DNA of 64,000 bases from Parasegetibacter sp. NRK P23 (GTDB taxonomy: Bacteria > Bacteroidota > Bacteroidia > Chitinophagales > Chitinophagaceae). Made by a program: the position numbers and the translations under genes. Under the pieces are notes generated by a model that was given only the letters and a program-made list of their open reading frames with translations, was not told the origin of the DNA and searched no databases. This document shows, in pieces, positions 27,110 through 35,931 of this stretch. Position 1 is the stretch's first letter. Every line of letters begins with the position of its first letter. The DNA lies in the NCBI RefSeq assembly GCF_023721715.1, contig NZ_JAMDLG010000001.1:623889-687888 (forward strand), in the 5' to 3' direction.

Positions 27110-27445
27110 TTATAAAAAATCTTCCCGGTGCGGGGTGAATACATCGATGAGCATACCAGGTTCCAGGCACACGCAGCCGTGCACCACATTTGGCGCAACG
27201 TAATAGCCATCTCCTTTTTTGATGATCTTTTTTTCTTCGCCGATGGTCATTTCAAAAGCGCCGCTGTCCACATAAGTAACCTGCACATGCGGATGACTGT
27301 GGAGCGCACCAATGGCGCCTCTTTCAAACTTCGCTTTCACCAGCATAATCTTTTCATCGTAGCCATATACCTGTCGTTGAATGCCATTTCCGAGGTCATG
27401 CCACGGAATCTCCTTTTCTACCTGAAATGCTGCGCTTTGTAACAT
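27110..27445 (-). CDS. kdgF: KdgF-like cupin, unsaturated uronate ring-opening protein
   Basis: A 111-residue single-domain cupin. The metal-binding set is His49, His51 and Gln55 in HSHPHVQ and His89 in NVVHG, the same pattern as KdgF of pectin and alginate degraders. KdgF converts 4,5-unsaturated monouronate to the linear keto form DEH, the substrate of the SDR encoded in this operon. It has no signal peptide, so it acts in the cytoplasm. Spacing is 5 bases from PL17 and 18 to the esterase, so all are in one transcript. Confidence 0.92.
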   Translation of the reverse strand: MLQSAAFQVEKEIPWHDLGNGIQRQVYGYDEKIMLVKAKFERGAIGALHSHPHVQVTYVDSGAFEMTIGEEKKIIKKGDGYYVAPNVVHGCVCLEPGMLIDVFTPHREDFL

Positions 27446-27450
27446 GATTT

Positions 27451-29577
27451 CTATTTTATTGAAATGAAAGATGTTTTGTTGTTGTACTGAATGGTTACCG
27501 TGTATTTTTCTTTTTTGTAGAAGAAGGAAAACACGGTCTCCTCCGGTGTTTTTTTCTCCACAGCAATTTTGGAAACACCTGGTTTTGCCCCAGTGATAGA
27601 TTCGGCCACCGGATTCGTTTTGCCATGTGGTTCCGTGAGCTGGATGAACAGTTGGTTACCGATGCCTTTCTTTGAAATGATGAATCCCTTTTCGTTCCGG
27701 ATGTTAAAATCCGGATCATTCGCGCCTGCAGTAACGAGTTTTACTGTAGTAGCCGTATCAGAGAGAAAACTGGTGGTATAGAATTTCTTATCCTGCAGAA
27801 AGGTGAACACACCGTTTGCCGCACCGGGTTTACCGGTAGCGTTCAACCAGATGTGCTGATAGCCATGATCCTTCCCCAAAGGATGTAACGCATTGGTATG
27901 GGTATTTAACGGGAAGGAAGTATAGGTAACATGCCCCTGGTACCAGAACGGCAGGTCGTAGGAATGTGTGCCGGAGGCATTCGCCAGGAACACATCTATC
28001 ACCAGCGGTCCCGCTGCGCCTTCCGGGGTAAAAAGCACGAGTGTGCGGGTCATTTCCACCCCTTTGTACGCGTTTTTTTCCCGGGCACTCACGACCTGAA
28101 AACGCTCATTCGCTTCAAAGAACAACAACTCCGGCGCGGCCGCTTCGGCTTTTTTCAGTTTCCCTTCAAAATGAGATGTTTCGTCCACCACCAATGTATT
28201 GTGCGCGATGGATTGCTTCGCCCACGTATTGTTTTCGGTGGTGTACCTGCCGCCGCTTTTGGTTTCTATATTGAGGAACCGGGCTGCGCCATAGTCGCTG
28301 AATACTTCTGTATTGTTATCGTACAACAACATGTTCAGCCGGTCGAAATGCCCATGCCCCATTCCCTGCGAGGCGGCTTCAAACACCACACAGGTCTGGT
28401 CCTGTTGTTTGCCGGACCTTAAAATACCGAGTCCGCCTTCCGTACCTTGGGCCCCGTCGCTGATCCATACGGGCCGGTATTCGAAGGGTACCGTTTTTCC
28501 TTCCGCGATGGCCTTCGCCACCTCTAAACCGGCATCACTGATGAGCACGCGTCCCTGTTGGGCAGCGATGTCCAGCAGATGGTCACCCGCATTCATATCG
28601 GCGTAGGCAATATCCACGGCATACACCAGCTCTTCCGTTTCATAAGTTTTATCTTTCATGGCATCGTTCAGCGGAAAGAATACTTTGTTGGTGTAGGTAC
28701 ATTGCAGCGATACATCTACCGCTTTCTTCAGCAACCCGTTCCGGTAATCGAATATTTTCTGACCGGGACGGTATTGGTGGATGGCTTTGGCGAAAAGCAC
28801 AAAGGGCAACAAGGCGTAACGCTGGTAATAGGGACCTTCGGAATAATAGCCATCCGGTGAAAAGAGCTGATCCAGTTGCGCGAGGAAACCGGCTTTCCCA
28901 TCTTTAGAGCTTCCTTTCAGCGCCATTTCCACCCATTCGGAGCGATTGCATACCAAACCCGCCATGCCCACTGCAGCCACGCTCCAGGTGCCGTGGTTGT
29001 GTATCTTGTTAAAGATTGCGCCGTTCACTACGGCAAGTTCATTCACCACGGGTTCGAACAAATCTGTTTCAATCTTTTTACGTTCTTCTTTCGATAGAAA
29101 ATCATAGACACAATCGTACCCCTGGATGGTATAGACCATCCACACGCAATCGTTCAGATTTTGCCAGAACATCTTTCCACCGGGATCTTCCTTCCGCTTG
29201 GGATGACGGGGCCATTGATTATAAACCGCGGCGTATTGCAACAACACATCGCGTACATACTGCGCGTATTTTTTCTCTCCCGAAACCTGGTAAACGATAC
29301 CACAGGCCAGCATGTCCTGGTAATTGCGTTTGTGCTGTTCATGCGTGGCACCACCGCCATCATCCACAGGAGCCGAAACCATGGGCTGACGGGCTACAGC
29401 TTTTTCAGCCGACTTCAAGATCGTTTTATAGGAAGAAGCCATTACAGGATAACGTTCTATTCCTTTGCGTAATTCACCAATCTTCTTTTTGGTCAACATG
29501 ATGGAAGGGTGTTCCTGTGCGAAAACTACCATATTTACGAGGGTAAAAACACCCAGCCAGATTATTTTCTTCATCAT
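27451..29577 (-). CDS. Polysaccharide lyase family 17, oligo-alginate lyase
   Basis: A 708-residue exported exolytic lyase that releases unsaturated monouronate from alginate oligomers. After a signal peptide (about 1-20) comes an alpha/alpha-toroid with the catalytic region NKIHNHGTW (Asn194, His195) and SEGPYYQRYA (Tyr250/251), then a heparinase II/III-type beta-sandwich starting near GMGHGHFDRLNMLLY. These match PL17 such as Alg17c. The ATG at 29577 begins the signal peptide and has an AAAGGA-like site upstream; the frame is open to 29607, overlapping the previous PL6 gene. Confidence 0.94.
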   Translation of the reverse strand: MMKKIIWLGVFTLVNMVVFAQEHPSIMLTKKKIGELRKGIERYPVMASSYKTILKSAEKAVARQPMVSAPVDDGGGATHEQHKRNYQDMLACGIVYQVSGEKKYAQYVRDVLLQYAAVYNQWPRHPKRKEDPGGKMFWQNLNDCVWMVYTIQGYDCVYDFLSKEERKKIETDLFEPVVNELAVVNGAIFNKIHNHGTWSVAAVGMAGLVCNRSEWVEMALKGSSKDGKAGFLAQLDQLFSPDGYYSEGPYYQRYALLPFVLFAKAIHQYRPGQKIFDYRNGLLKKAVDVSLQCTYTNKVFFPLNDAMKDKTYETEELVYAVDIAYADMNAGDHLLDIAAQQGRVLISDAGLEVAKAIAEGKTVPFEYRPVWISDGAQGTEGGLGILRSGKQQDQTCVVFEAASQGMGHGHFDRLNMLLYDNNTEVFSDYGAARFLNIETKSGGRYTTENNTWAKQSIAHNTLVVDETSHFEGKLKKAEAAAPELLFFEANERFQVVSAREKNAYKGVEMTRTLVLFTPEGAAGPLVIDVFLANASGTHSYDLPFWYQGHVTYTSFPLNTHTNALHPLGKDHGYQHIWLNATGKPGAANGVFTFLQDKKFYTTSFLSDTATTVKLVTAGANDPDFNIRNEKGFIISKKGIGNQLFIQLTEPHGKTNPVAESITGAKPGVSKIAVEKKTPEETVFSFFYKKEKYTVTIQYNNKTSFISIK

Positions 29578-29587
29578 ACATCCTTTT

Positions 29588-31936
29588 TTAAAACACCGGT
29601 TTTTCATTCCAATACAATGCCGCCCCTATGGGTTCGCCTCCTGCAGAAGACAATTCAGCCGCATTTTTCAGCCTGAAATCCGCTGCTGAGGCGTTCCTGA
29701 ACATGGGCTCGACATAGTATGATTTGGTCGTATTCAACCTGCCGAAAAAAGCGCTCAGTTTCCCGCTCCGGAAGAAACCGCAATGGTCCACCTTCAGCTT
29801 ATCCCACGCCATTTCCTCGAACCAGATCGTCCTGCCGCCCGAACCACTTTGTGTAAAAATGGAATTGGTCACCTGCGCCTGCTGCACACCATGCAGTTTC
29901 ACCACACAACCCTGCATCCGGTTATCGACATTCAGAAAAGTACAATGATCGATCTGCACTTCAGGACCAGTGGTACTCTCATCGTTGCCACCCCGGTACA
30001 CATTGATTACCGTGCTCTGCATGTTCTGAAATACACAGTTCCTTACGGCGAGGTAAGCAATGTTGTAAATACCTTTATCCTCTTTTTCAGCGGAGAAATC
30101 TATGCTCCCGCCCGCGTTATTGTAGAAAAGACAATTTTGTATGGTAACCGAATCAGCATAGGTGGATTTCCATCCCCTGACAGCGGCAGCGCCCCACTCG
30201 TTGAACCCGGTAAAACCACACTCATCCAGTTTCAGTTTATAGGGCCGGTTCATGGGACGATCGCCTGTTGAGATGCCTGCAGAAACGGCCCCAAAGTTGG
30301 CTTCGGAGGCATTAAATATGATTCCTGCAACAGTAAGGTCAACACCATTGTCCAATAGGATGAACGCCGGCAGAGCCTTTGCATTCACATTTACCAGCAC
30401 CGCTTTCTCCCCAGGTGTTTTAACCCGCAGCGTAAGTGTTTTATTCACCAGCAAAGGTGATTCTATGGCATACTTTCCCGCCTCCAGTTCAATAATATCT
30501 CCATCGGTCGCTTTAGCCACAATAGCGGGAAGATTAAGGCTTTCCGCTGCGCGCACAAAGTGAACGACAGGTTTCCTGACATTTTTTACCGTTGGAACAC
30601 GCCAGGATACGCCTGCATGCTTTTCATCCATCCAGCTTCTACGCTGCATGGACGCACCGTTTTTTACTACAGGAAGTGTGAGTTTTTTCCCGGCATAAAC
30701 AACTGTTGAAAACACCGGTTTTTTCGGTTGAAAACCATTTAAAGTATTCCTTACCTGCTCACCCATGAAACTATTGTTTCTGAAAAGAATACCACCATCT
30801 CTATTGGCATCTTCATACACCACTTCATGGGTAGTTTGAATAAAATTATCGGTGAATGCAACACGTTCGGGCGCCTGTGTTCTTTCCGGATCCTTTCCGG
30901 CCCCGAACATGATCTCTTTGCAACCTGAAAATGTGTTGTGGTGGATCTTTACATCCGTTACCGGCGCGTACCTGTTGAGCGGAGAATTGGGTACACCGTT
31001 CAAGACGCTGAACGCAGCGTGAAAGCGCTCCCCTGCAAGGTCCAGGAAAAGATTATCGTAAATAAGATGCCCCGCGTTGATCACACGCACACCGCCCGTG
31101 AAGGGCTTCCCGTTCCCGATAAAGGTATTTCCCGCTACTGTATTTTCATTACCGTGCCGCAGCACCAGCCCGCCTTCACATTCAAAAAAAACATTCCCGG
31201 TAATTTCATTTTTACTACTCTTGATGGAAACGATTTCCACTTCTCCGCTGCACCTGGCAAATAAGTTATCCTTTATGCGTGTACGCGACTCCGTGAGACA
31301 ATACCTTGAAACCCCCACCCTGATGGTTTCTCCACCGTTTGACCCCAGCGGTGAGCGGCCCATAAAATGATTGCTGTCGATGCTGTGCCGGTTGTCCTGG
31401 CTCCGTTCATCGTTCAGGTTCACGATAAGTGTGGCCCCGCCATTGAACTTATCGCCGATGGAGCAATGGTCCATCCTGTTGTTCTTTCCCCAGAAAATGA
31501 TCCAGCTGTCGTTATCCGACCGGTCGGGTTTACTGAAATCATCTATGGTGGTCTGGGTGAGCCTGCAATATTTCGCGAGCTTTTCATCGTTCACCCTGAA
31601 TTCCACTACGGCGCCTTTTTTAGCGTATCCGTTGGTAAAATGCAATCCGGACACTTCAATGTGCGCACCGCCGAAGCGGAGGAAGGAATTACCGGTGAGC
31701 CGAACACCTCCCGGCGTTGCAGCCTTTACCACCAGTGGCTTGCCCGCCGCGCCGGATGTTTCCAGCACCAGCGGGGTATTTTTCCATTCGCCATTGGCCA
31801 GCACAATCGTGTCGCCGGGTTGTGCTTTTTTCAGCGCGGCTTTCAGTTCGGGCAGGTTTTGAACAGGCCAGGAAAGTGCAAGGGTTAACCTGGCGGCAGC
31901 CATACAAATGAGCAGGATCAAAAAATGTTTCAGCAT
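29588..31936 (-). CDS. Polysaccharide lyase family 6, two-domain alginate lyase
   Basis: A 782-residue secreted enzyme with two beta-helix domains, like AlyGC from Paraglaciecola. Signal peptide covers about 1-21. In the N-terminal helix the calcium glutamates are Glu203 (GGETIR) and Glu232/Glu234 (GEVEIVS), the base is Lys239 (SIKSS) and the acid is Arg260 (LVLRHG), each offset by 11 from chondroitinase B numbering. The C-terminal helix (about 400-782) lacks this set. It starts 4 bases after the GntR gene ends. The ATG at 31936 is chosen because the upstream extension lies inside that gene. Confidence 0.94.
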   Translation of the reverse strand: MLKHFLILLICMAAARLTLALSWPVQNLPELKAALKKAQPGDTIVLANGEWKNTPLVLETSGAAGKPLVVKAATPGGVRLTGNSFLRFGGAHIEVSGLHFTNGYAKKGAVVEFRVNDEKLAKYCRLTQTTIDDFSKPDRSDNDSWIIFWGKNNRMDHCSIGDKFNGGATLIVNLNDERSQDNRHSIDSNHFMGRSPLGSNGGETIRVGVSRYCLTESRTRIKDNLFARCSGEVEIVSIKSSKNEITGNVFFECEGGLVLRHGNENTVAGNTFIGNGKPFTGGVRVINAGHLIYDNLFLDLAGERFHAAFSVLNGVPNSPLNRYAPVTDVKIHHNTFSGCKEIMFGAGKDPERTQAPERVAFTDNFIQTTHEVVYEDANRDGGILFRNNSFMGEQVRNTLNGFQPKKPVFSTVVYAGKKLTLPVVKNGASMQRRSWMDEKHAGVSWRVPTVKNVRKPVVHFVRAAESLNLPAIVAKATDGDIIELEAGKYAIESPLLVNKTLTLRVKTPGEKAVLVNVNAKALPAFILLDNGVDLTVAGIIFNASEANFGAVSAGISTGDRPMNRPYKLKLDECGFTGFNEWGAAAVRGWKSTYADSVTIQNCLFYNNAGGSIDFSAEKEDKGIYNIAYLAVRNCVFQNMQSTVINVYRGGNDESTTGPEVQIDHCTFLNVDNRMQGCVVKLHGVQQAQVTNSIFTQSGSGGRTIWFEEMAWDKLKVDHCGFFRSGKLSAFFGRLNTTKSYYVEPMFRNASAADFRLKNAAELSSAGGEPIGAALYWNEKPVF

Positions 31937-31940
31937 ACTT

Positions 31941-32669
31941 CTATTTGTTGAGCAGCGATTCACTGCGGCTGATGCGCAAAATGTCATCGAGGTGCGCGGC
32001 CATAGCCAGTGCGGCAGCGTTTTCATCCTTATCGGCAATAGCCGTCAGTATTTCATGGTGTTCTTTCACGGCTGTAATGGAACGATCGGGACCGCACACC
32101 TTCTTCTCAATAATGTTCCGGATCAGATCGGGCAACAACAGCAGCAGCATCGACTCAAAGAAGGAGTTCTTGGTGGCGCTGGCTATTTTGAGGTGAATGA
32201 ACATGTCTTCCTGCACCCCGTCCAGGTTGTGCTTCATTTTGAGGTCGTAATCTGCCACGGCCGACTGCAACACTTTCAAATCCTCATCCGTTCTGCGCTG
32301 GGCGGCCAAACGGGCGGCGTTGATCTCCATATAATAGCGCGCTTCCACCATGGCCGCGAAATCATCTTTATTGAAATCAATGATATCGCTGAGGATACCA
32401 TCCAATACTTTGATGCTGTAGCCTGAAACATAGGTTCCGCTTTGCGGCGATGTTTTCAGCAGGCCGTAGAATTCCAGTTTCCGGATGGCGTCGCGCACAT
32501 AGCCTCTTCCCACGCAAAACCTTTCGGCCAGCACACGTTCCGCCGGTAGCCTGTCGCCGGGTTTCAACTGTCCGCTGGCAATGAGTTGCCGCAACTGGTG
32601 AATTATTTTATCCACCGGACTTTCCACTTCTATCGCTTTGATTCTTTGAATAATGGTTGACGATTCCAT
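31941..32669 (-). CDS. FCD-type GntR regulator of the alginate operon
   Basis: A 242-residue FadR-subfamily regulator. The winged helix (about 17-80) contains LKPGDRLPAERVLAERFCVGRGYVRDAIRKLE in segments typical of GntR; the FCD effector domain (about 95-230) has the histidines FIHL, KEHHEIL and AAHLDD expected for its metal and ligand pocket. Proteins of this type respond to sugar acids such as KDG. It is embedded in the operon between the glycan-binding lipoprotein and PL6. Two TGGT-TG-ACCA palindromes upstream of susC (39192-39223) are its likely operators, giving autoregulation. Start at 32669 has the normal N-terminus. Confidence 0.93.
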   Translation of the reverse strand: MESSTIIQRIKAIEVESPVDKIIHQLRQLIASGQLKPGDRLPAERVLAERFCVGRGYVRDAIRKLEFYGLLKTSPQSGTYVSGYSIKVLDGILSDIIDFNKDDFAAMVEARYYMEINAARLAAQRRTDEDLKVLQSAVADYDLKMKHNLDGVQEDMFIHLKIASATKNSFFESMLLLLLPDLIRNIIEKKVCGPDRSITAVKEHHEILTAIADKDENAAALAMAAHLDDILRISRSESLLNK

Positions 32670-32715
32670 ATATTTTGTGTTTATGCTGATCAGTTTGCAA
32701 AAGAACAATTTCTTC

Positions 32716-34323
32716 CTAACGTTCCTTCAAAATATCGAGTACCACGCTGGATCGGCCCTGGTTGGGCGAAGTATACATATCCGTATCCTTCACGTGTACC
32801 AGTATGTTTTTCCCTTCAGGCGTTTTCATCCATACCAGGTAAGCATTGTCCGGGTGAAAAACATTCGACGCGGGCGTACTCACATTGTCGTATTTGGCCG
32901 TATTGGCGCTGGGCGCACTCACGCCGGAGAAGAAATCGTTCCCCAGGCTTTCGATACCTCCCGCATTGTACTTCGTATAGATGTTACTGCCATTGGAAAC
33001 GGAGGTCTGCAGCATCACACGCATCCGCACATCGCGTACCGTAGCCGGCGTCCAGCCAGTGGCGCCGCCGTTGCAACGATAATTACCACGGATACTCCCG
33101 GTATTGTTGGGATTATAAAAGGTAATAGCCGGCGCCGTGGTGGTATAGGCAACAAAATCAATCTTATCATCGTAAGTGGTATTGCCATTTACGTCACAAC
33201 TTCCGATGACGGGCCTGTTCACCTCACCGATAAAGAAGCTGCTGGAGGACGTTAACGGCGGATCGGCATTGGGCAACCCCTGCGCCATCATCGTCACGTT
33301 TTTCCAATGGTAATACGGCAGTATTTGCACCGGATTGTTGGCGGAACTGTTACTGTTATTGGCATCCATTGCTTCTATCCGGCATTCCGTAACATCGTCG
33401 GCAAAAGGAAAATCAGCAAGAGAGAACGTGTAATTGTATTCGTTGGGCGCTGAACCGGTAAGCGCATACGACACATCCCCCACCAGGGTTTCTCCGGAAG
33501 TTTTTACCACATAAGCTTTCAGCGCCACCAGTTCCCCGAAAGTCTTTACGGTACCGGAAACAATGGGTGTGCCATGCGGCAGGGCGGCCTTCAGGACCGG
33601 GTTCGAGAACGTAAGTACAGGGCGGAACGGAATACCCACGAACTGGATCAGCTTTTCCGACACCAAACCATATATATCTGTGGCGTGTACCCGCATTTGC
33701 CCTGCGCCTTCCTTATAGGTATACGGGTAATTGATGGTGTAATCTTTCGCACCGTTCACGGCGATGCTATCGATCAGCTCCATATTACCGGTGCTGTTGT
33801 CGGAGAAATACAGTTTCTGAATGCCGGTTTCAGAACTTAGTTTTCCGGTTATGGCCGTGGGTCCGGTTAAAGAAGGCGTAACCGTTTCGGGCAGTTCCGA
33901 AAACTGCGGTGCAGCCGGATTAAAATAAGTGACGGAGATGAATTTTTCGATGGAAGTGGTATTGTCCCTCACGAACAACACTTTCAGCCCTTTCACATTT
34001 TCGAATTTCACGCCGTTCCATACGGCAGGATCAAGGGAGAACGTGTAGTTGTTTCCAGAACCATCTTCCACGAAATCGGTTTGCAGGAGCGAATCGGTGG
34101 TATTGTTGCGTTGGAGGTAATAATAAACGGTGCGGATATTGAAGTTGGCCGCTACCGTTCCTTCCACTGTAGCCTCCGGCTGAAATCCTTTAATGGCTTC
34201 GTTATATATATATTCTGCTGTTTCCAGCGTGCCGTCGGCCATGAACTGGTCCTTCTTTTTGCAGGCCGCCAGTATAAGCAGGAAGGCGGCGAACAGTATA
34301 CTATTTTTATGGATGGCTCGCAT
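32716..34323 (-). CDS. Surface glycan-binding lipoprotein of the alginate locus (SGBP-like)
   Basis: A 535-residue lipoprotein with lipobox LAAC (Cys21). Several immunoglobulin-like strand-rich segments follow (one ending TGKLSSETGIQKLYFSD, another around SGTVKTFGELVALKAYVV), and a C-terminal domain of about 200 residues without a recognised family. It occupies the third place after susC and susD, where SusE/SusF or SGBP proteins with Ig-like spacers and a distal binding domain are found. No catalytic motif is visible. Alginate binding is inferred from position. Confidence 0.72.
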   Translation of the reverse strand: MRAIHKNSILFAAFLLILAACKKKDQFMADGTLETAEYIYNEAIKGFQPEATVEGTVAANFNIRTVYYYLQRNNTTDSLLQTDFVEDGSGNNYTFSLDPAVWNGVKFENVKGLKVLFVRDNTTSIEKFISVTYFNPAAPQFSELPETVTPSLTGPTAITGKLSSETGIQKLYFSDNSTGNMELIDSIAVNGAKDYTINYPYTYKEGAGQMRVHATDIYGLVSEKLIQFVGIPFRPVLTFSNPVLKAALPHGTPIVSGTVKTFGELVALKAYVVKTSGETLVGDVSYALTGSAPNEYNYTFSLADFPFADDVTECRIEAMDANNSNSSANNPVQILPYYHWKNVTMMAQGLPNADPPLTSSSSFFIGEVNRPVIGSCDVNGNTTYDDKIDFVAYTTTAPAITFYNPNNTGSIRGNYRCNGGATGWTPATVRDVRMRVMLQTSVSNGSNIYTKYNAGGIESLGNDFFSGVSAPSANTAKYDNVSTPASNVFHPDNAYLVWMKTPEGKNILVHVKDTDMYTSPNQGRSSVVLDILKER

Positions 34324-34340
34324 AATGAGATCGTTTTTGG

Positions 34341-35912
34341 TTAATACCCGGGGTTCTGGGTGATTTCAATTTCATTGTTGGTATCCAGTTCCCGTTGCGG
34401 GATCGGAAGAAAAGGCCGGACAACGAGGTTTTCTTTCAACTGTTCCAGCGTAAGCGCGGGACGGAATCTTTTGTAATGTTCATCGTATTCCGCTTCATAA
34501 TATATACCCATCGCTTCTTCAAATTTCCCCATGCGTTGCAGGTCAAAGTAACGGTGGTTCTCGAATGCAAGTTCCAGTCTTCTTTCGTGCAACAGGCGAT
34601 CCGTAAAATTCTCTTCTGTAATGGCTTCCGCTCCGGTAGCGGGATACAGGTAGAATGCAGCGGAGAAGTTGCCCGTTCCGGGGTATTCGCCTGCCCCGGC
34701 CCGTTGCCTAATACGGTTGATGGCATTTACAGACGCTGTACTGAAACCTTCCGCTTCCGCTTGCATCAGCAATACATCTGAAAACCGGATCACGGGAAAA
34801 TCATTTTCGGCATCGTCTTTTATCATCACGGGAGAAATGAATTTCCGGCAGTAAGAAAGTGTATTGTACCGCGCGATGTTTGTCGCCTTTCTTGCATCGG
34901 CGAAGCCTGTATTCGGAACGATGTACCTTGATTCAAGGTGCAGTGTGGGATAATTCAATCCGGATCCGTTCCCGTTCACGATGGCGCTTCCACTATTCAA
35001 TGCGGCGAAGGAATTGGCCATAAAGTTACCCAATCCCAGTCCGCCCGATTTAAACCGGATGGCGAACAGAATTTCACGGTTCATTTCATTGCTGATGGAA
35101 AATACATCGGCATAACTGGTGAGCAGGTCGTGGCCGCTTCTTGCGATGATATCATTCAGCAGCGGGAGCGCATCGGCTTTACGGTTATTGGTAAGGTAGA
35201 CTTTAGCGAGCAATGCTTTAGCGGCCCAGATGGTGGCGCGTCCTCTGTCGGCTTCGGGCTGTTGTGAAAAGTTCCGGTCGGTAAGCCATTGCTGCGCCGC
35301 TTCCAGATCGGCCATCACCAGCGTGTAACATTCCTGTACGGAGGAGCGGTTGATCTGTTTCAACTGAAGCGGATCGGTTGGATCGGTGAGCAGAAAAACA
35401 CCATTGAACAAACGCGCCAGGTTGAAGTAGTGGTACGCGCGTATGAACAGCGCTTCGCCCGCCAGTTCTTTTCTCCTGGCCTCCTCCATCACCGCAGTGG
35501 GTTCTTTTCCAAATACCGTTTTCCCATTCGCATAAGTAACGCCGAGACTCCTCAACACGTAGTTCGCGCTGCGAATATTTTTATAGGTACTGAACCAGTA
35601 ATCGTACACTTTGGTGTGGGATGAGTTCTGCAGGAAAGTATTCAGGTCGTTCAGTTCAATATTGGGTACGGAAGTACTTCCGGGACTTCCCTGTTTGGAC
35701 ACATCGGATCGCAGTTCAGTGAGCATCCATTCCGTACGGAGCGGTTGCTGCAAACCGTTGTAGCATCCTGTAAGCGCCACCTGAACTTCTTCATAGTTGC
35801 GGTAGAAGTTCTCGACGGATACATTCGACTCAGGTTTCAGGTCGATGATCTTTGAGCAGGAAGCCATTGTTCCGGCCAGGAGAACGATTGTATAGAGATT
35901 TGATAATTTCAT
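34341..35912 (-). CDS. SusD-family lipoprotein of the alginate locus
   Basis: A 523-residue surface lipoprotein with lipobox MASC (Cys19). SusD features include NYEEVQVALTGCYNGL near the N-terminus, the TPR helices FIRAYHYFNLARLF and ATIWAAKALLAKVYL, and the C-terminal ENHRYFDLQRMG, ending EITQNPGY. Length is normal. It lies 19 bases after its susC and 17 before the SGBP-like gene. It should bind alginate oligosaccharides and close over the SusC barrel. Confidence 0.95.
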   Translation of the reverse strand: MKLSNLYTIVLLAGTMASCSKIIDLKPESNVSVENFYRNYEEVQVALTGCYNGLQQPLRTEWMLTELRSDVSKQGSPGSTSVPNIELNDLNTFLQNSSHTKVYDYWFSTYKNIRSANYVLRSLGVTYANGKTVFGKEPTAVMEEARRKELAGEALFIRAYHYFNLARLFNGVFLLTDPTDPLQLKQINRSSVQECYTLVMADLEAAQQWLTDRNFSQQPEADRGRATIWAAKALLAKVYLTNNRKADALPLLNDIIARSGHDLLTSYADVFSISNEMNREILFAIRFKSGGLGLGNFMANSFAALNSGSAIVNGNGSGLNYPTLHLESRYIVPNTGFADARKATNIARYNTLSYCRKFISPVMIKDDAENDFPVIRFSDVLLMQAEAEGFSTASVNAINRIRQRAGAGEYPGTGNFSAAFYLYPATGAEAITEENFTDRLLHERRLELAFENHRYFDLQRMGKFEEAMGIYYEAEYDEHYKRFRPALTLEQLKENLVVRPFLPIPQRELDTNNEIEITQNPGY

Positions 35913-35931
35913 GATTTCCGTTTTTCCGTGC